Shown: in pieces, positions 22,199-34,690 of the stretch
Layout: each line of letters starts with the position of its first letter
How positions within the stretch are numbered: the stretch's first letter is position 1
Origin: Fragilariopsis cylindrus CCMP1102
Taxonomy: Eukaryota > Bacillariophyta > Bacillariophyceae > Bacillariales > Bacillariaceae
Assembly (NCBI GenBank): GCA_900095095.1
Contig: FMBT01000299.1
Span: forward strand, 372,001 to 436,000
DNA length: 64,000 bases
Reading direction: 5' to 3'
Translations under genes and position numbers: made by a program
Notes under the pieces: generated by a model
What the model was told of the DNA's origin: nothing
The model's database searches: none
The model's input: only the letters and a program-made list of their open reading frames with translations

Positions 22199-22774
22199 AT
22201 GAGTTCGACGACCACACCATCATCCAGAATTATCGTTACAGAAAGCCAACCAATACTCACACCTCGCAATCCTGATACTCCCCACAATTTTGGTCGAATT
22301 TCTTATCGAGAAGAAACATTATTTACTGCTGAGCGACCAGGGCACTACAAAAAAGAATTCCCCCCAAGTATCATCGATGATTGGATTCAGCACGTTAAGA
22401 AGAAGGGGATCAATAATGTATTAATTATAATGGATGACAACGAATTTGATGTTTATGAGGGCATTGATTTGAAAGAATTCTACCGTCAAGCTGGTTTGAT
22501 TGTTCATCATATTCCGTTCACATCACCGAACTCACACGAACATATCATGGCATTACTCCAAAAGCTAGACGCTGATGGACAGAAGGTAGTTGCTCATTGC
22601 AGTGGAGGGAAAGGACGATGTGGAAGAGTGTCGTGTGCTTGGTTATGTAAGAAATGGTGTCTATCACCTATAGAAGCGTCTCAAGAGTTCATTGATCAAG
22701 CAGTCGAAAATGGTCTTTATCGACTGGGAGATGTGCAAAAACTTAAAAAATGGATCGGGTACGGGTCATGCTAG
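22199..22774 (+). CDS. Small atypical dual-specificity/tyrosine phosphatase
   Basis: A single-exon 191-residue protein. The active site is VVAHCSGGKGRCGRV, a HCX5R P-loop (Cys nucleophile, Arg phosphate binder). Upstream, INNVLIIMDDNEFDVYEGID and LKEFYRQAGLIVHHIPF supply the strand-helix framework; the general acid is probably in the following PFTSPNSHEH segment. The Lys in GGKGRCG recalls CDKN3/KAP-type and related small atypical DSPs. The substrate is not determinable; a phosphoprotein or phospho-nucleotide/inositide cannot be separated by sequence reading. The ATG at 22199 is the only in-frame start upstream of the fold. Confidence 0.82.
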   Translation: MSSTTTPSSRIIVTESQPILTPRNPDTPHNFGRISYREETLFTAERPGHYKKEFPPSIIDDWIQHVKKKGINNVLIIMDDNEFDVYEGIDLKEFYRQAGLIVHHIPFTSPNSHEHIMALLQKLDADGQKVVAHCSGGKGRCGRVSCAWLCKKWCLSPIEASQEFIDQAVENGLYRLGDVQKLKKWIGYGSC

Positions 22775-23080
22775 AAAGAAGTGAATAAGATATCTTACAT
22801 CTCATTATTACATTGTGATCTTATTCGGCTACGTGTTGAAGTCAAAGATAATTGAATAATGTTGTGTGACATATTGCCAGCTTTCAATTTTTTTCTCTAA
22901 ATATAGTATTATTTGTAATGCTAGTATTAACGATTTTATAGTATTCGATTTGGATTTCCTCCCCTCGTCAAGTAGGTTCAACCTTGTATTGTCTCGTACA
23001 AATCAAACAGTGCTGTCGGTATTGTCTCTTTCTTGCGAAAACATTGTTTTGAACAGAAATAATGGAGAGACACAAAGTTC
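22775..23080. other. Convergent intergenic spacer, no gene seen
   Basis: 3' regions of the phosphatase (+) and aquaporin (-) genes; only chance ORFs. Confidence 0.5.
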
Positions 23081-24230
23081 TTAATCTTCAGTACCATCAT
23101 CCGCGTACAGAACTCGATCAACCAATGCAGCTCCAATCGAGGCACCAACGATAGGAGCAATGATATATACCCACGAACTTGTAAATGCTACAGTCTTCCA
23201 TCCAGCAAACCAGGCAACAATTCTTGGACCAAAGTCTCGTGCAGGGTTGAAACCTGCTTGAGTCAAAGGTGCAATTATAGAAATAAGAGCACCAACTGTC
23301 AGTCCGATCAAGGGCGGCACAAATCCGGATTTCATCGTATCATTTTTGGGGTGAGTTAACGCAAAAATGACGAATGCAAGAATACAAGTCCCAATACTTT
23401 CCGCAAGGAAGGCTGTAACAGTTGTTACAGGGGACACAAAATATTCTCCAAAGGCTCTCGCTGAAGCAAGACCCGACACACCGGAACGAATAATTCCATT
23501 CTTAGTCTCAAACGCCGCAATTGTACTACTATATAAAACAAGATTCAACCAGCTCCCCAAGATCGCTCCCCCTAGCTGAGAAATACTGTACGGAATGACC
23601 TATGGGAATGAAATATTAAAGGAAAGGTGAGAGCTACCCATTATTCTTTCAGAGATAGCGACATAAGAATGTGCCACTAATTCCTTTCATTTTACTAACC
23701 TTGCGCCAGTTGAACGATTTTGAAGGTCTAACGATAGCGAAGGCTATAGATATCGCAGGATTTAAGTGAGCGCCTGATATACTTGCCGTAGCACAGATTG
23801 CAATAGTCACTGCAATAATCCAAACCGATGCAACTTGGAATAGACCCAAGAGTGAATCGGTAAAGATACTGCTGCTGACAGACGCAGTTCCTATGAAAAC
23901 AAGCAAAAAAGTGCCAATGAGTTCGGCAAGCATTTCACGGCCAAGATTTTTATTCCATGACAATGATCTGGAGGAGGGAGATGGAGCCGATGAATCTACC
24001 GAAACCGATGCATCACCTCCTCGCAAGCTCATAATCTCCGGTGAAAATTTCCCATAAATGTCGTTTTCAGCTTTTGGATTTACCGAGTACAATGGCAGAT
24101 TATCGGTAGATGAAGCTGATGAAGCTTTCGCAAGCCTTCTTCCCGGACGGTTCGCAAATGATGATAATGCATCTGACGCGACAGTGCAAGTGCTGACCGC
24201 AATAATCGTCCAAGCTAATTGGATCTTCAT
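23081..24230 (-). CDS. Aquaporin / major intrinsic protein with N-terminal presequence, 2 exons
   Basis: Exon 1 is 24230-23700 and exon 2 is 23599-23081, in phase 0, for 349 residues. Six transmembrane helices and two half-helix NPA boxes are seen: AHLNPAISIAFA and AGFNPARDFGPR. The pore residue after the second NPA is Arg-Asp, as in glycerol- or water-conducting MIPs; water versus glycerol is not decidable by eye. The first ~100 residues are an extension absent from ordinary aquaporins: a signal-like MKIQLAWTIIAVSTCTVAS, a Ser/Arg-rich section and SLRGGDA, a motif often seen in diatom organelle-directed proteins, so an internal membrane location is possible. A fresh copia element lies 261 bp upstream of this ATG, in its probable promoter. 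Confidence 0.92.
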
Positions 24231-24491
24231 ATCACAAATTTTATATATACAGCCAGTTCAGTAAGTTATTACAATGTGCTGAAGTAGCTAAGTATCTAAC
24301 GTAAGCATGTATTTTATTTTCACTTCTTTATCGGACATTTCATATAATAAAAAGATTTTTTGGCTACATATATTTTTTGGTGTCAAAAAGAAACTAAATT
24401 ATTCAAGATGTGTTTCCTTGTTTTATTCTATGGATGTTTAGCAAACAAACACATTATTTCTAAAACACAAATCTACCTACAATATAATAAT

Positions 24492-24882
24492 TGTTGGGGA
24501 TTCAATTATTTATGGGTCCCGTGAGGTTTTCACAACAGTCATTTTAAGTCATGTCATGTACGTCGTGACACTTGTGCATGTTGTTTCCTCACAATAAATA
24601 TATATATGCTGCGCATTATCGTGTGGTTGATAATTGAAGAGAAAAGATGTGTCGTATTTACATTGCGTTAATGTAATGTAAGCACCTCCATCGGCACCTC
24701 GGATGTCAATCAATGTTGGTCATTATTTATTATAGAACTTATGCAATAGGTAAATAATAACAACAAGTTAATAAGCTAGCCATACATAGTATTCAAACCT
24801 ATATATCATCCTAGTATCTTCAAGCATTACGTAATAAGCAACATACCAATATCCACGGCGTTGCGATTACTGTATTTCAACA
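24492..24882 (+). repeat. 5' LTR
   Basis: 391 bp, TGTTG...CAACA termini; appears identical to the 3' LTR. Contains CACAATAAATATATATATG, a possible TATA-like element, near 24590-24608. Confidence 0.96.
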
Positions 24883-24989
24883 TTCTATAATAAATAATCA
24901 CAGTCATTGATTAGATTAATCGAATCAACAACAACAACCACCTTACAAGATATACCTATTAGTATTCCAATTACTATCACCTTGCAAGA

Positions 24990-27296
24990 ATGGCTGTCAC
25001 CGACAATAAACCTGCTGACACCACCAGTACAACTGGTGGCACCGGTAATGCCCTCTCTGCCAAAGAGAAGGAAGCGAAGGCTGCTGCTGCAGCTGCAAAG
25101 AACACAGCAAACCAAAAGAAGAAAAATCATCCATCGAATGCCTCAAACAAGAAGAAACAACAAGTTGCGAAATCCAAGTTTGAAGGTTTAGCCTCCGGTA
25201 CCAATCCTATGAAAGGAACTGTCATTGCATTAGCTAATGGCAATCTACTGGGACAATATCGAACATACCAGAACACGCTGGCAGGATCGGCAGCTGCCGA
25301 CAAAGCCTATGGACTTGATTCAGTTATCCTTGATTTGGTTGCTAAAATCGAATCTGATTTTGTTACATCAAAACCAGATCCTTTGCAACATTCAAACGTC
25401 GTTACCATCTACAAAAAAGATGCTTTGGGTGCAGATACTACTACACCAACTGGAGAGAAAAGACTAGTCTGTTTCGATCCTATCCTCAAGGAAAGTACGG
25501 ATTCAAACTACTTCATCGATGTAAAGATACAAAAGGCCAACTGGAATAACTATGACAGGTTCTCCAAAGCATACTATCGTACAGCGATTGGGAATGTAGA
25601 GGATGTTATCATCACCTACTGTCGCGCCGACAAGAGAATGGCTCTTGTGGAAACTGAAAAAGATTTAATAGGATTCTTACAAATCCTCCGTTCAGTGTGT
25701 GCACAAACCAATGGCATTGTTAAAGTCGATCAAGAATTCCAAAACCTCCACACCTTACATGCTGCAATTGCTTTCAAGCAGGCAGCTAATGTAGATGACT
25801 CCACATTCTCAAAACAAGTACAAGATCGATACAAATCAGCTATATTCACATGTGGAAAGTTCGCATTCGGACAAGCTTCATTTGACAAGGTACTACAATC
25901 AACTCTTCCGGCACCCGTCACTCTCGATGCTTATCTCAAGCTTACACCGGAAGATCAAGCACCATATGATAAACTTGTTGAAGAGCGAATTGTCGCCCGA
26001 CTGATTGTGAAGAATTCATTAAATAAGAATCTTAAAGCTCATTTAATGACCACTTACTCTACTGCTAAAGGCGATTGTTACCCCAATACAATCAATGACG
26101 CGCTAGCGTTGCTATCAACCTTTGCTGGACCAGCAAAGAATGCACCTACTGAAGATGCTGTCGTGTCATATCACGAAGCATCATCCGTACCGGATCCAGT
26201 GTCATCTATTCAAGAGGAGGCTGAAGAAAACTTATCTGATCCAGAACAAGAACTAACAATTGAAGAACTGCCACCGGATGTCATCAGTCCAGTTGAATTC
26301 AATGCATCAGTTATGGCGACAGTCATTGCTGAAGCCACCAAAGAGGCTGATAACGATCGTTTCTTTGGAGCAAGCTTTGCACAACTACAAGATGTCGATG
26401 ACATCTATGATGACAATGAGCCAGATTTTGTAACCTGCGCCCATATCGCTGAACGTCCAGGAGATTCAACTGATTTTGACAGTAACTCTGACATTGACCA
26501 TGCAGGAGACCGACATGGTGATTCAAGTGACTGGGACACTGATGAATGGAATCGTGAACTTGATGAAAACAGAAATCGTCCTAAGACTGGAAAATCCCCC
26601 ATCACCATCAACAAGGCGCATGGCTTTGAAACAGTTGTCTACCTCACAGCACAACGTGTTAAGAATACAGGAACAGTTCGAATCAAGCACTATGGTATCG
26701 ATGAGCCAGATCTCATCAGCTATGAATATGTTAGTCCTACCCCTGAACACATCATTGACTACTCTGATGTTATCCGTGAGAAATTGAAACTCTCAGGCAT
26801 TCGTGATACTGAAACACTGGCTGAACTCTTTGAAGACTGCAGTATTGCAGAAGCCGCTAGAAGACTAGGTCAGCAACTTAGAGATGTCAATCAGACTTCT
26901 CTACATGGTGATACAGTCCGCTACCTCAAAGAGGAAACAGAGAGACACTATGATCATATCAGGTTCTACTCTGCTAGATATGATCGAATGATCACTGAAA
27001 TTGGTCCAGATGATGAACGCGAGCTCTTTCCTGCAGCTCATGTGTTGTTGCACCACACAGTGGTGGCTGTATCAATCAATCAACGACGTCGCAAACCCAA
27101 TCGGTGGATCAATAAAGTGACCCGAAAATTGGTCAACTGCGGTGTTAACACAGTTGAGTTGCTTGAGTCCAAACTAAACGATAATACACTAAACCTTGTG
27201 CTCCAACGCCATGGGTTACCGAAATTCCACATAATGACCATCCATGGATTCAATTTAATCCTAGATACGTCGGATTTTCGTCAGGGCCGTTCTTAA
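24990..27296 (+). mobile_element. copia gag region
   Basis: About 768 codons. The N-terminus is Ala/Lys-rich (KEKEAKAAAAAAKNTANQKK), followed by a helical capsid-like part and a strongly acidic C-terminal part (ELTIEELPPDVISP, SNSDIDHAGDRHGD). No CCHC zinc knuckle is visible. It ends just before the pol region. Confidence 0.8.
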
Positions 27297-27307
27297 AGGA
27301 AGACCGA

Positions 27308-30300
27308 ATGCCCTATCATCCGTATGATACTGGATGGATTAAAGCAATCTATTCATCCATCTGTTTAGGATGGTTTCTACTCTCCACCGGATTACTACCC
27401 AGGTATACATGCTACTCGCTATACAATAATGTTTGGATCACATATTGCAAAATCATTGCATATATGTGTGAAGCAATTGGCGACGCTATCATAACAGCTG
27501 GTGAAACAATCATGGAGATCGATTCCATTATATTCAATAAAATTAACTACATCAACCCGATCTACAATGTGCTTCAACGATTTGAGCACACGCTTTCTAG
27601 ACTTAATATTTTCACTCATCCAATCATTGGGATGCGTCCAAAATCCATCTCAAGAAAGCACAACTCCAAGAACAACAAGACCTCCTCCGGAAGCCACCTA
27701 CATGTCTTCTTTGCGCGCAAACGCAGCCATAAGAGGCACTCTGTTATCTCAGGGCCAAACCCACATTTGGCGAATGATAACAGCCGAACCAAGGATGGAA
27801 CCCATGCTGGCACCCAGTCTCGATCCAAAATTCCTCGTATCCCTACACATACGTCCACGTCAATCATCTATCCTATAGATAACCCATCATGTCAAGATCT
27901 CACCTGGTATGATGCCATCTCTCCTTACTGGACTGGTGGTATGATTTGGGACGGTGCCTATGTCCTTAATCACCAAGTTGTCTCTGTTACAACTGATCCT
28001 ATCTTTGTTTCTGATTTACTTCCGGCATTTGAATTGTCTGCTACAATTCAAACACCGAAAGCAAGGAGTGGGGGTAAGCATGTCGGCCCACGGACCACCA
28101 TTGCTATTGATAGCGGATCTACTATTCACATCTTCAAAGATGCCTTCCTCCTGGCTGACATCCAAGCTGATGAGAACAGTTCTATTTCCGTACGGACTAC
28201 AGATTCGAAGTTCCAGATCAAGGATATTGGACGTCTGTGTGATGACCTTGACACTCTGCCTCTCCCATCGGACGGTTACTATTTCTATCCTAATGGAGTA
28301 GCAAACTTGCTATCACTAGCCATGCTAACTGATACCAAGCGAGTGGTTATGGACAGCGCCATTGACAATGCAATATATGTATTCAATGATGACGGTTCAT
28401 ATATCAGATTTGGTAAGACATCCAATGGGATGTACTGTATTGATATCACCACCGATGTCGACCACCATATCGTCATGGCACATCAAACTGTAAAAGGGGA
28501 GAGTGCACACTTTTCTGCAATCGATTGTAGAAGAGCTGCAAAAGTCAGGGATCTCCAAGAAGCACTAGCATGCCCTAGTGACTTTGATCTGGCTAATGCA
28601 ATTGAACATAATGTTATTGGTAACAGCCCTTTCACAAGGAGGGATGTACGTATTGCCAAACAAATATTTGGACCTGACGTCCCAGCAATGAAAGGAAAGA
28701 CTGTCAAGAACAAGAGCATTATGCCAAGAGAGGATGACGTAACAGACATCCCATCTTTCATCATGAAAGAATACTCCAATATCCACTTAGCAATTGACAT
28801 CATGCATATCAACGGAATCAAATTTCTTATATCACACTCCAAGCACATTGGGCTGATACAAACATACTGTGTTAGAAAGAACAATCGAGATGCCATACTG
28901 GCATGCATTCTGAAGATAGTACAAACATACAAAAGTAGGAGTGTGTTTAAGGTTGTAACAATTGAAGCGGATGGTGCATTCGAATGTATCAAACATGAAC
29001 TACAAGACAAGCCATACAACATCACTCTATCAACATGTGATGCTGACAGGCATGTTGAGACTGTTGAAAGACAAATTAGATTCCTTAAAGAAAGAATCAG
29101 AGCAGTAAGAATGATGATGCCATACAAGAAACTTCCCAAGCGATTCACAGTTGAAATGGTCCTCCGAGTTACAATGCTAATCAACTCACTACCCAAACAG
29201 AATGGCATCCATTCCATATTATCTCCACGAGAAATAGTAACAGGAAAGAAATTCAGATGCCCTACTGTCAAGGTAGGACAATATGTCCAAGGACATACCG
29301 GAGGAACTAATAGTACTGATGAAGAAAGATCTATCGATGCCCTGTACATCGGTCGTGCCGACAATGGCAGTGGTCATGTGGTGTTCAAGCTGAGCACCAA
29401 GCAACCCGTTTCTGTCAACAGGGTTACAATCATTCCAACTACTGAAGCCCTGATCAATACTGTCAATGAGATTGGAGAACAAGAAAGACAACCAGAAGGA
29501 ATTGAATTTGCTGACATCAATGGAAGAGTTACATTAGACGACTTTGCTGCTAATGTGATCAATGATGATGACAGTAATGCCTCTGATATTGATTTCAAAA
29601 TGGATGAAGAATATCGAGAGGAGCTTCAAAAAGAACTGAAGCTGGAAACAAAAGATAAGACTGTTATCGAATCAGATCCGGATTCAAAACAGTTTGGTGG
29701 CGACAGTGATGTCCCTGACTCACAAATCGACTTCTTCCAGAATCCAATACAGCAACACAACAGGGACACTCTTAATGAAAATGAAGAGGAACCTATTATC
29801 CTTGAAAGTCGCACCCGATCTGGCATGAATCTAGCTAACTCAATGTCAAAGCAGGAGTGTGGGAAGGATAAGAAGAAGAAGAAGAAGAGAAGAATCATCG
29901 TTGAAGATAGTACTAACTTAATTGAAGATGATCTTGACGACGATGATATGATGGAATCCAACATAGCATCAGAAGATGACATTATTACTAATGGTACATC
30001 TGAAGAAGAAGTAGAAGAAGAAGAACCATCCGCTCCACGTGAGCTTGATTCGAACCTGGGTTCATACTGGAACCTAGCACATTCAAAGCAAGCATACGTC
30101 CTTAACACCATTGCCTCGTATAGTCATGTAGAGGCATCGAAATCAACTCCACAGTATGGTTTCAATAGGGGGTTAAAGGAATTCGGCGCAATGGGATATG
30201 AAGCAACCATGAAGGAACTTGATGACAACCTCCTAGGAATGGGAGCAGTGAAGATGTTATTACCATCGGAAGCAAGCCGTTCGATACGATTCGAAGCCCT

Positions 30301-31867
30301 AAACTATCTTATGTTCCTAAAAAGAAAAAGATGTGGAAAGGTTAAAGCAAGAGGATGCGCGGATGGGAGACCCCAGCGTGAATACATATCAAAAGATGAA
30401 TCCAGCTCACCAACTGTATCTATATACGCTCTGATGACATCCTGTCTAATGGATGCTATTGAAGGCAGGAAGGTTGCTACATGTGATATACCAGGCGCTT
30501 TCCTATAGGCTGATTACCCAGCTGATAAGGACTGTTACCTCAAGTTCGAAGGAGCAATGGTGACAATGATATGTGCCATTGATCCTAAATACAAACGTAA
30601 TATAGTGGAGAGGAATGGGAAAGAATATGTATATGCGAAACTGACCAAGGCTGTATATGGTACACTCCTTGGAGCTATCCTATTCTACAAGAAGCTCAGT
30701 AAACAATTGATTGAATGGGGATATGAACCAAACTGCTATGATAGATGTACCTTCAACAAAATGATCGAAGGGAACCAATGCACTATCCAATTTCATGTGG
30801 ACGATTTGAAAATATCGCACATGAAGCAATCTGTAATAGATGCAGTACTTGATGATGTAAACAAAGAATTTGGTACCATCAAGAAGCCATTATCAGCTAC
30901 CACTGGTGACATACATGACTACCTCGGTCTAACCATTGACTATAGTGAAAAGAACAAGGTTAAGTTCACTATGTATGACTACCTAGAAGACATACTGGCC
31001 GAAATGCCAAGCGATATGAATGGAACCGCTCCCACACCAGCTAGTGATAATCTGTTTGATGTGGATGAGGAGTCAGAACTATTGAATGAAAAAGAAGCAG
31101 ATTTCTTCCACCGATCGACAGCTCGGTTGTTGTTTGCTGCTAAGAGGGCAAGACCAGATCTCCAAGTGGCTGTTGCTTACCTCTGCACGCGAGTCAAAGC
31201 CCCTACACGCTCTGACTATCGAAAGTTGACCAGAGTGATGAAATATCTGAGGTTAACAATATCCATTCCTCTCGTGTTGGGATGGGATGGAAGTGGAAAA
31301 CTATTGTGGTCAGTAGACGCATCATTTGCTATACACAAAGACATGAGAAGTCATACTGGTGCTGTGTTAACATGGGGCCAGGGCGCACTGATGTCGATGT
31401 CCTTAAAGCAAAAGATCAACACGAAGAGCTCCACTGAAGCAGAATTGGTTGGAGTTGATGACGCTATGAATTTTATTGAATGGATTCAATTATTCGTTGG
31501 GGAGCAACTCAAGTCAATTAATCCTGATTCAATCCTCAACAAGATTGGTTCAGACGTTGTCATTCAACAGGACAACACGAGCACAATACAACTCGAGAAC
31601 AATGGACAAGCGTCTAGTACCAAGAGAACTAGACACATCAATATTCGATACTTCTATGTGACAAGCAAGATCAAAGAAGGAAGCATTCGTGTGATATATC
31701 ATCCCACAAAGGAGATGGTATCGGATTATTTGACTAAGCCATTGCAGGGGAGCTTGTTTAGAACTCATCGTAACTCCCTCATGGGCCACGATGAGGATTC
31801 GATAGCACAATGTAATAAAGAGTACAATGATGCTAAGGCAGCTGCTGCCAAGGACCTTTCTAATTGA
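27308..31867 (+). mobile_element. copia pol region: PR, INT, RT, RNase H
   Basis: Landmarks in order: a ~260-residue N-terminal extension with hydrophobic stretches (AIYSSICLGWFLLSTGLL); aspartic protease TIAIDSGSTIHIF near 28098; integrase core with AIDIMHINGIKF, VTIEADGAFE and a following Glu helix near 28790-29100; a long acidic/Lys-rich linker; reverse transcriptase with the catalytic QFHVDDLKISH near 30790-30825; RNase H with SVDASFAIHKD and TKSSTEAELVGVDDA near 31310-31470. About one break. Confidence 0.9.
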
Positions 31868-31930
31868 ATGGAAGGGACATGTTGATTACATTCGAATCGA
31901 TGCTAATACATCAATTCAAATGTAGGAGTG

Positions 31931-32321
31931 TGTTGGGGATTCAATTATTTATGGGTCCCGTGAGGTTTTCACAACAGTCATTTTAAGTCATGTCATGTAC
32001 GTCGTGACACTTGTGCATGTTGTTTCCTCACAATAAATATATATATGCTGCGCATTATCGTGTGGTTGATAATTGAAGAGAAAAGATGTGTCGTATTTAC
32101 ATTGCGTTAATGTAATGTAAGCACCTCCATCGGCACCTCGGATGTCAATCAATGTTGGTCATTATTTATTATAGAACTTATGCAATAGGTAAATAATAAC
32201 AACAAGTTAATAAGCTAGCCATACATAGTATTCAAACCTATATATCATCCTAGTATCTTCAAGCATTACGTAATAAGCAACATACCAATATCCACGGCGT
32301 TGCGATTACTGTATTTCAACA
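31931..32321 (+). repeat. 3' LTR
   Basis: 391 bp, same sequence as the 5' LTR; followed by target duplication ATAAT at 32322-32326. The bases just upstream (GTAGGAGTG) form only a short purine-rich tract. Confidence 0.96.
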
Positions 32322-32326
32322 ATAAT

Positions 32327-33838
32327 TACCAGTATGAACATTATTAGCTAGCTAGCTAGACATAGACTAGGCTACTTTATGCATCAAATGGAATCATCAA
32401 AACACAGTTAGAAAAATGGAAGAAGAAATTTTATAGGGATGGACCCAAGATAGTTCTACTGAACAGACCAAGTCAACAGCATGCAAAACAGGCCTCCTAA
32501 CAAAACTACTACCCTTGACTGCTGCATGCACTCCAGCAATATTATACTAAAGTTAGTACTAGTGTGTGAACAGTATCAAAAGAAATAATTACAGGTAAAA
32601 ATGAATAATACCATGCTAAGTAAGAGGAAACTAACCACCGCACCACCAATAATACTGTACTTCTGATATCCAAGACTGATTGCTGTCTCATAATGCAGTA
32701 TAAAGCCATGCCATAGACTGCAGAACCGGTGCAAATTAAGTTGAGCCTTGATGAGGCTCTTATTAGGCTGGTTTTGATTTGTAATCTTGTCGATTGAATC
32801 ATCAGCAGCTGTTAACCAATTCTATTTAAAACACAAAACTTACGTCTTGCCATTGTAGTCATTTATTTTATTAGTCTTACAAATTATTAACTATTATCAG
32901 TAGAAAGTATACAATACAAAAGACGGTACAATCATACACATCATGACATGAGTTACATACGTAGTTACAGTATTTCAAATTTTAGAAAGAACGTTCCGAA
33001 TGTCCTCAGTTGAAGTCCGAATAGTTCTTGTACTTTTTAGGCTAGAACGCACTATGTAAACCAAAATTGGCCGGTTTGAATCGTAACCGTAAAAAATAAA
33101 TACATACAAAACAAATGTTCCAACAATGTTCGCAGGCGTTTTTCAATTCCAACGGGCGCCTATTTAATAAGAATGAATGCTTTTGATTGATTCATTCTGC
33201 TCTTGTAGCTACTCCACGTATTATTGTCGAATGTTGGACTTAAGTCTCAATCACGTTTCCGCCCTTCTCTTTCATGTTGCCGCGTGTTAGCGCGTGTCAT
33301 CTGACATCAATTCCGATGGAAATTCATCTTAATTCTGATACTCCTATTCTTTTAGATCTATGGTAAACTATATATACTTTTTTTTATACGCGCGATCAAA
33401 GTATAATGTGTGCATTATTGTTGAAAAATTACTTTCAAATTTATACAAATTTATCATAACCCCTTCGTTAATTTTTTTATCGCTCCGTGTGACCGGCGGA
33501 CTATTTCTACACGACTGTTGCTGCTCTATTTTGTGAAAGTTAACGTTTTCTTCGTGTGTGTACTTTTTATTGTGTGTAGCACCACTACTTAAATAGCTGT
33601 CGCCACTGCAGCGTAGTAGAGGTGCAAGACGATTTTTTTTTTCATCGTTTCGAAAGCATCGGCACAAATGAGCTTACAATAAAATATTACTGTGGCCTGT
33701 TCAAATTATCAAACACTCTTTTCATTATTTCACTAAAAGCTATTACGACTAGCATTTATTATTATTTCATAGTATATTTCACTTTACTTTACTCCATATA
33801 AAATAACCATCCAACACAAAACAGTCACCACCACCACC
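32327..33838. other. Intergenic, no gene seen
   Basis: About 1.5 kb between the copia element and the secreted-protein gene. Only small ORFs, including an 86-codon minus-strand frame at 32542-32802 with no recognisable domain. TACNGTA heptamers occur near 32653 and 32966. A TATA-box-like TATAAAA lies at 33797-33803. Confidence 0.45.
33797..33803 (+). promoter_or_regulatory. Possible TATA box of secreted protein gene
   Basis: TATAAAA lies 42 bp before the ATG at 33839. The distance is compatible with a short 5' UTR; this is inference from position only. Confidence 0.3.
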
Positions 33839-34690
33839 ATGTATTCATTATTCACATTCACATCTTTACTGGTAACAGTTGCCTTCTTCGTGCAAGGTAC
33901 AACTGGACAAGAATCATTATATCCATCTGGTAAATCATTCAAGCCTGGTTACTGTAATATTTGTCGTGATGTTCCAGGACAAGATTATAGCAATCCAAGT
34001 CAATTTCGTGTACTTGCCAATCCAAGTGAATCATTCCAAATGAGTGGAAAGTCATGGTCATGTGGATACCTACAAGATACAGTACAGGATGTAAATCCAT
34101 ATTCAGGTGCACCCGGTGAGGCTCGTTGGTGTGGTCTAGCACAAACATTCGCTGAACAATCATGTACTTGTTCTGGTCCATCAATCCCTGATATGAATGC
34201 TAACGTAAAAGATCTGAATCCAGCATGTGATCTATGTCAGGGACAAGATCTGAACTACGTACCACAAGTAAATGCAGGTATTACAGCCAACACCGGTGTT
34301 GCTGGTAACATGAACTGTAAAGGACTATACACTGCTATGTCTGAGGGTGTATTAACAAGTAACTTGTGTCCCACTGTCATTGCCAATGCTGGATCAACAT
34401 GCTGTAGTGTAAACATTGAAGAAATTAGTATTGCTGGCGGTGGTGGTAGTAATATTAATGGTAGTGGTGGAAGCGGTAGCAACATCCAGAGCAACAACAT
34501 CCAGCAACCAACGTGTGCCAAAGGAGCAGGTGCATGTGTTAACAATAGTGACTGCTGTTCCGGTCTCAAATGTACGGTTAAAGTATTTAACATGCCTAAA
34601 TCATGTTCTTCGATAAGAACGAGAAAGAGAATGAGTATTGCCGGTATTGGTATCGGTGGCGCTGCTGGCCGATCACGAACCGGAAACTAA
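33839..34690 (+). CDS. Cysteine-rich secreted protein with knottin-like tail
   Basis: A single exon of 283 residues. A signal peptide covers residues 1-23 (hydrophobic FTFTSLLVTVAFFVQG, cleavage after TTG). Two related cysteine modules follow: CNIC...SWSCGYL...ARWCGLAQTFAEQSCTC and CDLC...NMNCKGLYTAM...NLCPTVIANAGSTCC. Both have a CxxC opening, a Cys before Leu/Tyr, and a closing CxC or CC. A Gly/Ser/Asn linker then leads to CAKGAGACVNNSDCCSGLKC with spacing C-x6-C-x5-CC-x4-C-x10-C, which matches inhibitor-cystine-knot spacing. The C-terminus is basic. The protein is predicted to be extracellular or cell-wall associated. No function can be assigned, and the knot fold is an inference from spacing. 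Confidence 0.8.
   Translation: MYSLFTFTSLLVTVAFFVQGTTGQESLYPSGKSFKPGYCNICRDVPGQDYSNPSQFRVLANPSESFQMSGKSWSCGYLQDTVQDVNPYSGAPGEARWCGLAQTFAEQSCTCSGPSIPDMNANVKDLNPACDLCQGQDLNYVPQVNAGITANTGVAGNMNCKGLYTAMSEGVLTSNLCPTVIANAGSTCCSVNIEEISIAGGGGSNINGSGGSGSNIQSNNIQQPTCAKGAGACVNNSDCCSGLKCTVKVFNMPKSCSSIRTRKRMSIAGIGIGGAAGRSRTGN

Larger units (their letters stand above)
24492..32321 (+). mobile_element. Ty1/copia LTR retrotransposon, nearly whole, recent
   Basis: A 7.8-kb element with 391-bp direct LTRs (24492-24882 and 31931-32321) that start TGTTG and end CAACA, flanked by the 5-bp target duplication ATAAT (24487-24491 and 32322-32326). Domain order gag, protease, integrase, reverse transcriptase, RNase H places it in Ty1/copia (Pseudoviridae); diatom copia lineages are called CoDi. 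The LTRs look identical by eye, so the insertion is young. It looks nearly whole, with about one break in pol. Whether gag and pol are linked by frameshifting, as in several relatives, cannot be told. It sits in the upstream region of the aquaporin gene. Confidence 0.96.

Noticed and set aside
32542-32802. 86-codon minus-strand ORF next to the copia element
   Set aside because: Hydrophobic, unmatched, in AT-rich spacer; no splice or promoter support.
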